A stretch of 64,000 nt of DNA from Periplaneta americana (taxonomy: Eukaryota; Arthropoda; Insecta; Blattodea; Blattidae). Under the pieces are notes generated by a model. The model ran no database searches. It had not been told where the DNA came from and was given only the letters and a program-made list of their open reading frames with translations. Shown here one piece after another: positions 1 to 10,694 of the stretch. A program made the position numbers and the translations under genes. The number at the start of each line of letters is the position of its first letter. Within the stretch, counting starts at the first letter, position 1. The DNA lies in contig NC_091120.1 in NCBI RefSeq assembly GCF_040183065.1, forward strand, positions 191,721,627 to 191,785,626, in the 5' to 3' direction.

Positions 1-130
1 ACGTGGCTGTCATACCCGTGATTGGCTCACAGTCGAAACACTCACATGACGCAGAAAAATATAGTCCGTATTTGGAAACTATCATCTTGTATTATTTGAA
101 AATAAAAAATTGAATTCTAGTTGTTAAATA

Positions 131-1187
131 CAGAGTGATTTATATAGAAGTGACACATTTCTTTCATTAATTGTTTCAAAACGAATTGTGCTAGCGACAA
201 CTTATTATACCTAAAATGTAGAGGAATTTTGGGAGATTTTTTACCTCTATAGCAAATGTTGTCCGGCGTTGTCAAATCCGGAGATCTCGGTGGCCACAGG
301 TTCCTGGAAATTATTCAGTCGTCGCATAACCGGATAAATGGAACCATGCTTCATCTGTGAACCATGTGATGGACAATATGGCTGGATTTTGCACAATGAA
401 CGTCTGAAACCAACGATAATAATTCAATCTTTTATCCTTATCTGGTTCCTGTAGCTGATGAACAACTGTAACCCTATATGGCTTTAGGCTCTCTGACACA
501 TTGAGTAGGTGTACCCTGTCTCCTGCGACAAACATCTTAATGATTTTTTGGGTGACTGCTCCAGTCGTGCTCTTACGTCAACAACAACCGTGGGAAGCCT
601 AGATGAACGATGCTTGCCCTTTTCACTCACCAGAGATCCAGTTGTTTCCAATTTGTTTACCAGTCCCAGTATTGTGTTTCTTTTGGGAGGATTGCGAACA
701 CCAAATTCTCTCTGGTATGCCCTTTGAGTAACTGTAATTGAATTCGTAATCCAGTATTGCTTCACAAGGAAGAGTCGTTGATTTAATGTGTACTGCATTT
801 TCACGTTGACACAAAATGTCGAAAACAGCTGCGAACAATAGGAATAAAACATAAACATCTGCGCATCTAGTGACAAGGAATCGAAACTCCAGAACATTCT
901 GCTGTTGGTTTCAGACGTTCATTATGCAAAATCCTGCTATATTGTCCATCACATGGTTCACAGATGGATCATGGTTCCATTTATCCGGTTATGTGACGAC
1001 CGAATAATTTCCAGGAACCTGTGGCCACCGAGATCTCCGGATTTGACAACGCCGGACAACATTTGCTATTGAGTTAAATAATCCCCCAAAATTCCTCTAC
1101 ATTTTAGGTGTAATAAGTTGTTGCTAGCACAATTCGTTTTGAAACAATTAATGAAAGAATTGTGTCAGTTCTATATAAACCACTCTG
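131..1187 (-). mobile_element. Tc1/mariner-like deletion derivative with ~285-bp inverted arms
   Basis: Termini CAGAGTG and CACTCTG are each flanked by TA (129-130 and 1188-1189), the usual Tc1/mariner target duplication. Positions 131-414 and 903-1187 are long near-identical inverted arms, so the structure is far larger than a simple terminal repeat. Each arm carries transposase coding remnants. The middle (415-902) holds the N-terminal helix-turn-helix part on the minus strand. The element has lost the catalytic core and gained a second inverted copy of one end. It should be inactive by itself but could be mobilised in trans if the termini are intact. Confidence 0.85.
245..798 (-). pseudogene. 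Transposase relic (DUF4817/HTH N-terminus plus catalytic scraps)
   Basis: Read on the minus strand from an ATG at 798, the frame gives an HTH-type start (YTLNQRLFLVKQYW) of the kind found in DUF4817-type mariner-like transposases. It then shifts frame and continues as a block containing EPDKDKRLNYYRWF and FTDEAWFHLSGY, the context of the first catalytic Asp. Directly after it, another frame reads WPPRSPDLTTPD (about 263-303), the motif that normally lies much further downstream. The stretch between the first and later acidic residues is therefore deleted. At least one frameshift and stop codons are present. Family assignment rests on motif recognition, not a search. Confidence 0.75.
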
Positions 1188-1189
1188 TA

Positions 1190-2497
1190 CAATGAAACAT
1201 ATAACTTCTCTCATATGTAACACGATATGTAAAAGAAAAGCTAATTTTATATTTTGTTATGTACTATGAACGCGGATGAATACAGACAGTAATACCGAGG
1301 TAGGTAGTCTGTTCTTGTAACAAGCTGGCGTCACTTGAGCTCGTAGATGTTCACGTAAGCACGTGGTACTGAAGTATCGCTACTGCATCCTTGATGTGTG
1401 TGGTTTTTAATCATAAGAGTGGAAACCCTCTCAAAAGCGGAGAAAAACAAATAGTCTTAAATGTATATAATAAGTTATGTGAGTTTTAATTAGAGTAATT
1501 ATAAAGTAAATGTTTCCTAAACAAATGAATGCGTAGTAGTGAGGCTAGGCCTACTTGACGAGTAACGGGAATTGTTTAACATGAAACAGAATGTACAACA
1601 GTAGGCGGGAACACGTACTGAGAATCTATGGCGCCAAACAGCGGCCAATGAAGCCTCTCTTCAGTCACGTGCTATTGTTTACATTAGGATTTTTCTTACA
1701 GCGAAAAGATTATAGTCTACCTGTTAATGATTTTGTTAGCAGGTTTCGCAAACTGTGAGTGGACCTGCAAGTACATAGTGCATAGTGCTCTCTCCCTTCC
1801 CCCCGTGCTTTCTCACTTGCTCCTCCCCAAGACAGCCAGCGCTCACGTAGTAACTCGGTCAGGGTTTCAGTTCGATTTGTCAATCTATAATTCCGTGATA
1901 CCCCTAATCCCGTGATGAAATTTCAATTGACTTTTAAGTTTTTGAAATACTTAACAGATGCCAGGAGATGTCTTCTTTTCAATTCTATTGACTACCCGCC
2001 TTTTGAATAGAAGCAGTCGACTGTAGAAGCTTTTGTTCAGTGAAAGGTGGTTGACCAGAAAAATTTTCCCTTTAAAATCTGATCTGTAGTTACAATGCAA
2101 GGGAGGTAAAGTGTCTTCTTTTGTAGTTCGAAGAGGTTGTTTTAAATATACACATAATTATTTGAAATCTCTAGGAATACTGGAGCATGGTATAGAAAGT
2201 ATTTGTGTACAAATTCTTATATTAAATACTCATTTGTATTCTACATAATAATGTTATTGTACTAAAATGTTACAGCAAATTTGTAGTTAGTAATATTAGT
2301 TTCCAAAGTAGTACTCTTTTCATGTTAATTAAATTCTTGTATGTTTGTAATCTGGATCTGAATGGTTACCTGGTCTGTCAAGCAGATGTCTCCCTTTCTT
2401 TGTGAGAAATTATTATTTTCAAAACATACAAATTCTTAGTGGTTGTCAGATAGTGTTTATTAAGCATGTCAAGTTTTATTTTTCAGAGAGGGAAAAA
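1190..2497. other. No recognised feature
   Basis: AT-rich DNA with a slightly more G+C-rich patch near 1590-1880. A 62-codon frame there (1727-1915) shows no family motif. I see no convincing gene, repeat boundary or RNA. Confidence 0.5.
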
Positions 2498-3088
2498 TAA
2501 ATACTCTATATACAGATTTTTAACTGTCTTATACTTATACAATGAGTAGCTCATTTATAAGTCGTGTGTAAATTCCTTACTAATAATCACTACATACGTC
2601 GTGTATAACAGTATAACTGTTACACAGCTACGTCATAGTTTCGTCATTACTTCGTTACGAAAGATAATAGAATATCTGAGGTTCTCTATTGCACCCGGTA
2701 GAGCGCTCTAGTGTGACGTGTTAAATATCGATAGTACAACTGGCTCTAATCGATTACCACACTACATTTTGGTCAAAGAGTACAAGCTACAGCAATATTA
2801 TTCTAATAATTCTATGATCTTTGGTTTGTTCTTCTGTGGTTACAAGGTAAACATCATCATAAAATGACAGTCGATACGAACAGCTGTTAAAGGGGCGGCC
2901 ATTTTTTCCCTACATACAACGCTTAGACAAGGGGTTTCGTGTATATAACTACTGCAAAGCAATTCCCATTGTATAGTTACAGCCTGTTTATACGTCCATA
3001 GCTTATTCACGGTTTATTAGTAACGTTTTCTGTCTCAACTCTGCGTAAGTCTCGTATAAAAACTATACACGGTTTATTAGTAAGACTG
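2498..3088 (-). mobile_element. Harbinger-like MITE (GTCTTACTAATAA family), copy D
   Basis: Inverted relative to three further copies at 44752-45354, 45358-45917 and 49646-50196. The end at 3088 carries the family terminus CAGTCTTACTAATAA (read on the minus strand). The other end has decayed after the shared run near 2500-2510. Shared interior landmarks include ATGGCCGCCCC and GAGCGCTCTA. There is no coding capacity. Assignment to PIF/Harbinger rests on the TAA duplication seen at another copy. Confidence 0.75.
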
Positions 3089-3604
3089 TAAATGTAGTAA
3101 AATAATGTTAGCGGATGTTGTTTTTCCCCCCCTTGGCAAATAATCGTAATGTCGAAACTTGGATTTCGTCGCCATATCGATTCTTAACGTTAAGCGTGAT
3201 TTTAAATTTCAGACTACAGACAAAGCCATAAAATCGATAACTGACAATACCGAACACGGAAATAAAATTAACATTGGCAGCACAATGAGCTGAAAATAAA
3301 AAGGGAGAGATTGTTTGCATGCGGAGAGAAATAAAAGGTCATAAATATCGTGTGGCGGCATAATGGAGTCTCGGAGGCGCTGCGCATATAACCAATCATT
3401 CAAAATTAACACTGCAGTTGGAGATGGCGGGATCTGCAAAGGATCAGATGAAATCCAGCACCGCAGAGTTTCATCCGACGTGATCGGGAAATAGAAGCGA
3501 GCTCATTGTAAAGACTCAATTGAAAAATCTGTGGGATTGACTTTCTTTTCATCAGATGTTGAGAGCAAACACGTCATAGGTGAAGTTACTTCTCAGGAAC
3601 ATAC
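3089..3604. other. No recognised feature
   Basis: Short overlapping minus-strand frames (3108-3439) lack motifs and look random. No repeat partner was noticed elsewhere in the window. Confidence 0.45.
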
Positions 3605-4430
3605 ACAGACAGGTGCTGGGATGTTCATCAGCTATTATCCTTCGGTAATTCTACGAAATAATGTAATGTGAAAAGAAGTAAATTTACGCTGCTAGGTACT
3701 GGACGTTCGTCAGCTTTTGTATGTCGGTAATTAAGTTTTCATATTCTGTCTAGTTAGAAATAAATATGAGTTTACCCTGCTAGGTACTGGATATTCGTCA
3801 GCTATTGTGTGTTGGTAATTCTATGAATTAATGTAATTATTTAACAGAAAGTAAAACATTGTACAAGGTTTCATATTCAGTCTAGTTAGAAATGAGTTTA
3901 CGCTGCTAGGTACTGGATGTTCGTCAGCTATTGTATGTCGGTAATTAAGCTTTCATATTCAGTCTAGTTAGAAATAAATATGAGTTTACGCTGCTAGGTA
4001 CTGGATGTTCGTCAGCTATTGTATGTCGGTAATTAAGCTTTCATATTCAGTCTAGTTAGAAATAAATATGAGTTTACGCTGCTAGGTACTGGATGTTCGT
4101 CAGCTATTGTATGTCGGTAATTAAGCTTTCATATTCAGTCTAGTTAGAAATAAATATGAGTTTACGGATGTTTATGGATGTTCGTCAGCTATTGTATGTT
4201 GGTAATTCTATGAATTAATTTCATTAACCTATTTAACAGGAAATAAAACATTGTATAATGTTCGTCAGCTATTGTATGTCGGTAATTCTATGAACTAAAC
4301 TGTTTATTTAACACGAAGTAAAACACTGTATAAGCTTTCATATTCTGTCTAGTTAGAAGGAAATAATATTTTTACTGCTAGGTATTGAATGGTGGTCAGG
4401 TATTGTCCATCGGTAATTCTATTAACTAGT
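3605..4430 (+). repeat. Tandem array, 88-bp and ~126-bp units
   Basis: The phrase GCTAGGTACTGGATGTTCGT followed by CAGCTATTGTATGTCGGTAA recurs with starts at 3691, 3779, 3905, 3993, 4081, then degenerate near 4165, 4257 and 4377. Spacings of 88, 126, 88 and 88 show two unit lengths. The longer form carries an extra block (TTCTATGAATTAATGTAATT) after the core. The array ends where TTTA low complexity begins. Confidence 0.9.
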
Positions 4431-4443
4431 ATAATGCAATAGA

Positions 4444-5505
4444 ATTTATTTTGTTTATTTATATATTAATTTAATTATTTATATATACATATTCATTTAT
4501 TTTTTATTTATTTATTGATTATATTGATTGATTTATTTATTTACTGATTTCCTTAGTTATTTACTTATTTATTAATTTTATTTATTTATTTATTTAGTTA
4601 GTTATTTAGTTATTTATTTACTTATTTATTTATTTCTTTACTTATTTATTTATTTAATTATTTATTTAGTTATTTATTTACTTATTTTTTAATTATTAAT
4701 TTACTTATTTACTTATTTATTTATTTACTTACTTATTTACTTATTCATTTAATTATTTATTTATTTACTTATTTCCTTAGTTATTTACTTATTTATTTAT
4801 TTATCTAGTTATTTATTTACTTATATAGTTATTTGTTTAGTTATTTACTTATTTATGTATACGAGTATATTTATTGATTTAGTTATTTATTTACTTATTT
4901 ATTCAATTATTTATGTAAATATTTCCTTAGTTATTTACTTATTTTTTATTTATCTAGTTTATTTACTTATTTATTTATTTACTTATTTATTTATTTAATT
5001 ATTTATTTAGTTATTTATTTACTTATTTTTTTAATTATTAATTTACTTATTTATTTAATTATTTATTTATTTATTTACTTATTTCCTTAGTTATTTGCTT
5101 ACTTAGTTATTTACTTATTTATTTTATTTATTTAGTTATTTATTTATTTACTTATTTATTTAGTTATTTACTTATTTATGTATATATTTATTGATTTAGC
5201 TATTTATTTACTTATTTATTTAATTATTTATGTATTTATTTAAATATTTCCTTAGTTATTTACTTATTTTTTATATTTTTATTTATCTAGTTATTTATTT
5301 ACTTATTTATTTATTTACTTATTTATTTATTTATTTACTTATTTTTCAATTATTAATTTACTTATTTACTTATTTATTTATTTCCTTATTTATTTACTTA
5401 CTTATTTACTTATTTATTTACTTATTTACTTACTTATTTAATTATTGACTTATTTATTTATTTGCTTATTTATTTATTTCATTTATTTATTTATTTAGAT
5501 CACTT
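4444..5505. repeat. TTTA/CTTA low-complexity tract (~1 kb)
   Basis: Nearly pure degenerate (TTTA)n with CTTA and TTAG variants for about 1 kb. Because the period is four, the frames are open and yield Tyr-Leu-Phe-Ile-Tyr strings that are translation artefacts, not membrane proteins. Confidence 0.95.
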
Positions 5506-6490
5506 GAATTTCAAAGTTTAATTTTGAATCTAAATACTCCAAAATTTTTCAGTAACTTATATATGTAATTGAGGTATTCTTTACAGTGGTTGGATACAGT
5601 GGTCAGATCTATTTTATTGAATGCTCGTTGGTGTCTCATTATTATAGACTGCAGTTTTGTCTTGCATTTAGCTTGACGTTGATGTTGATTAGTTGAAAAT
5701 AATTCTCTCGTTAATGCACTGGAAAAGTATAAAATATATAGACCAGTAATGTTAGCTCACTATGTAGTTTATGGGGTTTGTAAGCACTTCGGATTTGACA
5801 GTTGGAGACATTAAGTTTAGTTTAGCTCGTGGAAGATGGAGAAAGAATACACTCTGAAATACAATTACCGGATACTGTGATATGTGGAGGACACACTATG
5901 TAAGAGAAGAGTTCTTCGTATAACAAGAGAGAGGAGAAAAAGTTTTTGATGTTGGAATTCAGTTAGAAAATTGGCTCGGTCTTCCACGCCGTCGTAAAGG
6001 TTTCCGCGGCAGTTCATCCTGCAGCTTAAGCCCCTCTTATAGGTTCTCGGGCTAAGTTTCAGGTTCGGGTTCTATTCTGGCTTGAAGGTGACATGAAATG
6101 CGATCTGAGTTTGATGTGAGTTTCCAAGAAGTGCTGGTCTACCGCTGACTACACTCACTTTTCCTGTGTGCAAGCTTGGCATATGTTGCACACAGAAAAA
6201 ATTGAGCTCTTGTTTTACCCTAGATTTATGGATCTACTTTCTAGTCATGAATTGAACTTCTTTTTATCTTCAACCCACTTTGCAGTCAACCATGTTTGTA
6301 AAAGATTGCAGTAGCGGCTAGCTGTGATTCCGGCGTCGTTTCCAGAACGGACAAAACGTTTTTTAATAAATAAATAAATAAAATATTGACCGTTATTCTA
6401 CTGTAAGGATACGAGTATTGCTACCGATTTACATGAAGAACATGATATTTCTCAGAACTTCTGTTGAAGGGGATATTTTATTAGGGGGTC
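5506..6490. other. No recognised feature
   Basis: Mixed-composition DNA between two TTTA tracts. A short TAAA run lies at 6366-6383. Nothing else could be assigned. Confidence 0.45.
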
Positions 6491-6491
6491 G

Positions 6492-6513
6492 CCCTGGTTG
6501 GCTCAGTTGGTAC
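6492..6513 (+). mobile_element. Head of a tRNA-derived SINE (family A), truncated
   Basis: CCTGGTTGGCTCAGTTGGTA matches the expected 5' head (A-box region) of the SINE found more completely at 8676-8886 and 46246-46460. The sequence passes straight into TTTA repeat, so everything after the A box is missing. Confidence 0.55.
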
Positions 6514-6842
6514 TTATTTATTTATTTATTTATTTATGTATTTATTTACTTATTTATGTATTTATTTATTTACTTATTTATTTATGTATTTATTTATGTA
6601 TTTATTTATTTACTTATTTATTTACTTATTTATTTATTTACTTATTTATTTACTTATTTATTTATTTATTTACTTATTTACTTACTTATTTACATATTTA
6701 TTTATTTATTTACTTATTTACTTATTTATTTATTTATTTACTTATTTACTTATTTATTTATTTACTTATTTATTTACTTATTTATTTATTTATTTACTTA
6801 TTTATTTACTTACTTATTTATTTATTTATTTATTTATTTATT
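6513..6842. repeat. TTTA microsatellite
   Basis: (TTTA)n with GTA and CTTA variants. Overlapping frames of 121-143 codons in three phases encode only Tyr-Leu-Phe-Ile strings and are artefacts. Confidence 0.95.
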
Positions 6843-7032
6843 TTGCTAATAATTGTAACATAAAATATAATATATACAGAAAAACATTAGCTCGCCCCTG
6901 AAAGAGTAGAACTCGTGCTCAGGGGCGGATTCCTGAATTAAAATTAATAAGTATGCAATACAATTTGTCTTATGTCTACTATGCAATTATAGTATATAAA
7001 TTTAAATTTACAATTTTTCAGTTTTTATATAA
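6843..7032. other. Unassigned spacer
   Basis: AT-rich spacer between the microsatellite and the SINE D cluster. Nothing recognised. Confidence 0.4.
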
Positions 7033-7275
7033 TCCATCCGGGTTCGATACCCGGCCCCGGAACAATTTTTCCCTCTAAATTATTCAAATTAACTTTACAG
7101 GGAGTTATTTCTGAAAGCTTAATTTGCATAATACACGTCACTGTACGTAACATAAAACCACAATTTAAAGTCACACAGAGTTAGTGTGCACTCAAATGTT
7201 GGTTGCTTGACTGTTGTCAGCCCACTTTGAGGTCTGTGGATATAGAGGGAAAAATTGGATCGGTGTCGGGTAGAG
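7033..7275. mobile_element. Partial copies of a tRNA-derived SINE (family D)
   Basis: Positions 7033-7085 repeat the 3' half of the tRNA-like sequence at 7276-7348, including GGGTTCGATACCCGG and the following AACAATTTTTCCCTC. Around 7240-7270 the string GAGGGAAAAATTGG begins a degenerate copy in the opposite orientation. The cluster is therefore three pieces of one family, two of them truncated. Confidence 0.65.
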
Positions 7276-7348
7276 TTCCCGGGTAGCTCAGTGGGAGAGC
7301 GTTGGTACGGTTAACCAAAGGTCCCGGGTTCGATACCCGGCCCCGGAA
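7276..7348 (+). mobile_element. tRNA-like SINE head (73 nt, not a working tRNA)
   Basis: The 73-nt stretch folds like a tRNA. D arm: GGTAGCTCAGTGGGAGAGC. Anticodon stem TTGGT/ACCAA with loop ACGGTTA. T arm CCGGG-TTCGATA-CCCGG. The acceptor stem pairs except for one C-C mismatch. The anticodon loop lacks the near-universal U33 and there is a partial duplicate upstream, which argues for a retroposon head rather than a functional tRNA. The A and B boxes look usable by RNA polymerase III, and a T-run follows (AATTTTTCCC). Confidence 0.7.
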
Positions 7349-7458
7349 CAATTTTTCCCTCGAAATTATTCCATACATAACTTTTTAAATTTAATACTAG
7401 AACTATTAGAATTGACAAGATTAGGATATTTAAATATAAATTTGTTATATATTCTTGG

Positions 7459-7827
7459 CCATGTATTGTGGGTCCCTATCACCACGGCATGGCGCGTCCT
7501 CAGGTTGCGGATAGAGGAGACGGCCTCCAGATATGGAGGGTAGCTGCGAATATATTGAATAAGCAGTCGTGGACAGCCGATAAGGGGTGGTCCTCCAGCT
7601 TGGGGGTTGGGCGAGGGGCTAACAACCCATCACCGTAAAAAACAGCTTGTTACGAATCCCTACAATAAGCCTCGGAATAGGACTGATTCTCTGGCACGAC
7701 CACAGCAAAGGAATAATATGGGAAATGCGTGTTATTAATCTTGCACAGGATAGGGACCGATGGCGGGCTTATGTGAGGGCGGCAATGAACCTTCGGGTTC
7801 CTTAAAAGCCATTTGTAAGTAAATAAG
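7459..7827 (+). mobile_element. Mini-RTE: 5' end joined to 3' end of an RTE LINE, with 13-bp TSD
   Basis: The left part (about 7459-7713) is a G+C-richer leader that I associate with RTE (craniofacial-development-protein-2-like) elements. It passes into a short internal block (about 7714-7737, matching the MGNACYY codons of the LINE at 56.3 kb) and then the exact 3' end of the same LINE, stop codon and (GTAA)n tail included. A 13-bp duplication, TATATATTCTTGG, flanks it at 7446-7458 and 7828-7840. The second internal junction shares ATTA microhomology. It has no reverse transcriptase and is non-autonomous. Confidence 0.85.
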
Positions 7828-8022
7828 TATATATTCTTGGGCCTAAATTACTACTATGATTAAATACTGTAACAGTGTTGCATTTTGGTTCAAACAATCT
7901 TAAAGAATTCATACCTTTTGTTTCATAACTATGAGAATACAATTCAAAATTATTTCGATTTTTATGTATGAATTTTATTAATACAATATAATAAATTTGT
8001 TTTACGTTAAGTACATTAAAGT

Positions 8023-8675
8023 CTAAAACCGAATTTTGAGATGGAAAATCAATAGGTTTAAGTTATGAAGACATATTTTAATTATTTTCTTTTCTAATAA
8101 ATAAAGTGGATTAAAATTGGATTTAAATGAGCTACCCCATCCTATAATTCCATACGTAATTACCGATTGAAATAAAGTTAAATATATTTTGCGTAATAAA
8201 CTTATTGACAAGTAATTCCTCAATAAAACAAAATAATATACTATTTTACGTAATTTATTACAAAAGTAATTAATGTGTTGGTTCCATTTTAAATGATTAT
8301 CGAAAATTATGCCTAAATACTTAACTTCAGAGGACTCTTTAATAATCGGACATTTACACTGTATAAGACGACAATCAGAATTATATAATTTAATACTTAA
8401 TATAGATGTAGGAGATATGTTATATTTTTCAGATAATGAGAATGGAATAATTATGGTTTTATTTTCGTTGATAGAAAGGTAATTTACGTCAAACCATTTT
8501 TTATTAATTTAAGTCCATTATATGAATTATTATATGCATCATACCAAGTTTTTCCACCAAGAAGTAAACCTGTGTCATCTGCATAAGAATAGTGAACACC
8601 ATTGTATTGTTGTAAGTAAATTTTTAATAAGTTATTAATATATATTAAAAATAGAATAGGGCCTAGAACTGTGCC
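8023..8675 (-). pseudogene. Jockey/CR1-like non-LTR reverse transcriptase fragment
   Basis: The minus strand reads GTVLGPILFLIYINNLL, then HYSYADDTGLLLGG (motif C with an intact YADD box), VKYLGIIFDNHLKWNQHI and LRKIYLTLFQSVITYGIIGW, the thumb region of Jockey/CR1-type reverse transcriptases. One frameshift lies in an A-run near 8495-8500, and the 66-codon end is open. The N-terminal half is missing, cut off where a SINE lies at 8676. It belongs to a different clade from the RTE copies elsewhere in the window. Confidence 0.85.
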
Positions 8676-8886
8676 TTGGGTATAGCGCTAGCCTTCTATG
8701 TCCGAGGTTGCGGGTTCGATCCCAGGCCGGGTCGATGGTATTTAAGTATGTTTAAATACGACAGGCTCGTGTCTGTAGATTTACTGGCATGTAAAAGAAC
8801 TCCTGCGGGACAAAAATTCCGGCATATCGGCGACGCTGATATAACCTCGGCAGTTGCGATTGTCGTTAAATAAAACACAACATTTT
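8676..8886 (+). mobile_element. tRNA-derived SINE, family A
   Basis: Starts inside the tRNA-like head (TATAGCGCTAGCCTTCTATG) with a clear B box (GGTTCGATCCC). It continues with GACAGGCTCGTGTCTGTAGA and ends GTCGTTAAATAAAACACAAC. A second copy lies inverted at 46246-46460. The head is truncated at its 5' end against the Jockey-like fragment. Short frames in both directions here are not genes. Confidence 0.85.
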
Positions 8887-8936
8887 TTATCAGGGAATTT
8901 CAAGTTTTTGCTCGTGTTTTTGTTTATGTTTTCCAA

Positions 8937-9870
8937 AAGTCAGGATAGGAGAAAAATGTCAGACGGAAGTGAAATAGGGAGAGGAGTACGACAAGGTTGC
9001 CCTTTACCACCCACCCTGTTCAACATCTTCTTGGAGGAATTAGTGGAGAACTGTTTTCAGAATATGGGAGGAGTGATAGTAGGAGAAACAAGAATAAAGT
9101 ATGTAAGATTTGATGATAATATGGATAATAGCAGAAGAGGAGATGATACTAAGGGATATGCTACTGGAGCTAAATGACAGCTGTGAGCAGTATGGGATGA
9201 AGATAAATGCCAACAAGACGAAGACCATGGTCATAGGAAAAAAAGTAAAGAAGATAAACTTGCGAATTCTAAATGAGGCAGTAGAACAAGTGGACAGCTT
9301 CAAATACTTGGGGTGTACTATAAGTAGTAACATGAGCTGCTGCTAAGAAGTCGAAAGGAGAATAGCAATGGCGAAGGAAGTTTTATTAGAAAACGGAGCA
9401 TCTTCTGCATACCTCTGGAGAAAGAACTAAGGAAGAGACTAATGAAGTGCTTTGTGTGGTGTGTAGAATTGTATGGAGGAGAAACATGGACAATACGGCG
9501 AAGTGAAGAAAAGCGAATAGAAGCATTTGAAATGTGGGTATGGAGAAGGATGGAGAGTGTGAAATGGACAGAGTAAGAAACGAAACTGTGTTGGAAAGAG
9601 TGAATGAAGAAAGAATGATGCTGAAACTGATCAGAAAGAGGAAAAGGAATTGGCTGGGTCACTGGCTGAGAAGAAACTGCCTACTGAAGGATGCACTGGA
9701 AGGAATGGTGAACGGGAGAAGAGTTCGTGGCAGAAGAAGCTATCAGATGATAGAAGATAATGGATTATATGCGAAGATAAAGAGGAAGACAGAAAATAGA
9801 AAATACTGGAGAATGCTGGGTTTGCAGTGAAAGACCTGCCCTTGTGCAGAAAACTATGAATGAATATATT
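8937..9870 (+). pseudogene. Second LINE type: reverse-transcriptase C-terminal half, broken
   Basis: Frames give GRGVRQGCPLPPTLFNIFLE (motif B), then GMKINANKTKTMVIG and QVDSFKYLGCTISSNM, followed after frameshifts by RKRKRNWLGHWLRRNCLLKD and VRGRRSYQMIEDNGLY. This order is typical of a widespread LINE-encoded endonuclease/reverse transcriptase. The motif C region is damaged: the expected ADD appears as VRFDDNMD. There are several stops and frameshifts. It ends in a short ATGAATGAAT run. It differs from both the RTE and Jockey-like fragments. Confidence 0.8.
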
Positions 9871-10405
9871 GTTTCTTGCATTCATTTTAGGGGAACTTTA
9901 ATTTTGGTGCTCGACTGAAAATCAAAACTTGTTTATCATAAACAGTTTTAAGTTTTTAATCACTTCTCTGGCAAGAAATAAGAAGTATCACTATTTTTAG
10001 TAACCAACAAATCATTTGTTCTTTATCACGTGCACAAAATGGGAGAAGTTTCACTAATTTTTATTTCTAAAGCACAAAAAATGCAGTGTTACCAAATTTT
10101 AGCAAGAAATTAATTTTGTTATTTTAGCAACTCTTGAACGGAAAGGGAAAAAATATACTACTTTTCGACTTCTGTAGCATAAAGCGTTTAGGGTACTATT
10201 TTTTTTTTCAGCAATTGACAAATAAATGTGGCATCTATGTTATATTAATTACTTCTACGAAAAGGGACAAGTAGGTTATTATTTTTGTCAGTTCCTGAAG
10301 AAAGAAACCTGTAGTGATTACTGTTTTTCTACAAGAAAAGAGAAATGTTAATATTTTCGTCACTGCTAGAGCGACGGAAAAGTTTCACTATTCTTGTTGT
10401 TTCTG
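9871..10405. other. AT-rich, internally repetitive, unassigned
   Basis: Loosely repeated phrases (AAGAAA, TTTCACTA, CTATTTTT) suggest an old degenerate repeat. It resumes after the SINE at 10695, so the SINE entered it. Confidence 0.4.
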
Positions 10406-10418
10406 AAAAAAGAAACAT

Positions 10419-10681
10419 GGAAGTCCACACCTGTGGAGTAGCGGTTAGCGCGTCTAGCCGCGAAACCAGGAGGCCCGGGTTCGGTTCCCGGTTGGGACAG
10501 GTTACCTGGTTGAGGTTTTTTCTTGGGTTTTCTCTCTACCCAATATGAGCAAATGCTGGGTAACTTTCGGTGGTGGACCCCGGACTCATTTCACCGGCAT
10601 TATCCCCTTCATCTCATTGAGACACTAAATAACCTAAGATGTTGATAAAGCGTCGTAAAATAACCTAGGTACTTAAAAAAA
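10419..10681 (+). mobile_element. tRNA-derived SINE, family B, with 13-bp TSD
   Basis: The tRNA-like head contains TGTGGAGTAGCGGTTAGCGC and a B-box-like GGTTCGGTTCCCGG. The body includes CAAATGCTGGGTAACTTTCG and GTGGACCCCGGACTCATTTC, and it ends AAGCGTCGTAAAATAACC plus an A-run. AAAAAAGAAACAT flanks it at 10406-10418 and 10682-10694. A second copy lies at 28490-28733. Confidence 0.9.
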
Positions 10682-10694
10682 AAAAAAGAAACAT

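Noticed and set aside
3605-4430. CRISPR array
   Set aside because: Units are tandem without unique spacers, 88-126 bp long, and the context is an insect-like genome.
5230-6901. Several long hydrophobic open frames (72-143 codons) rich in Tyr, Leu, Phe and Ile
   Set aside because: They are translations of TTTA/CTTA repeats, open in several phases at once, with no unique sequence.
7276-7348. Functional tRNA gene
   Set aside because: Lacks U33, has an acceptor mismatch and is accompanied by truncated copies of the same unit, so it is better explained as a SINE head.
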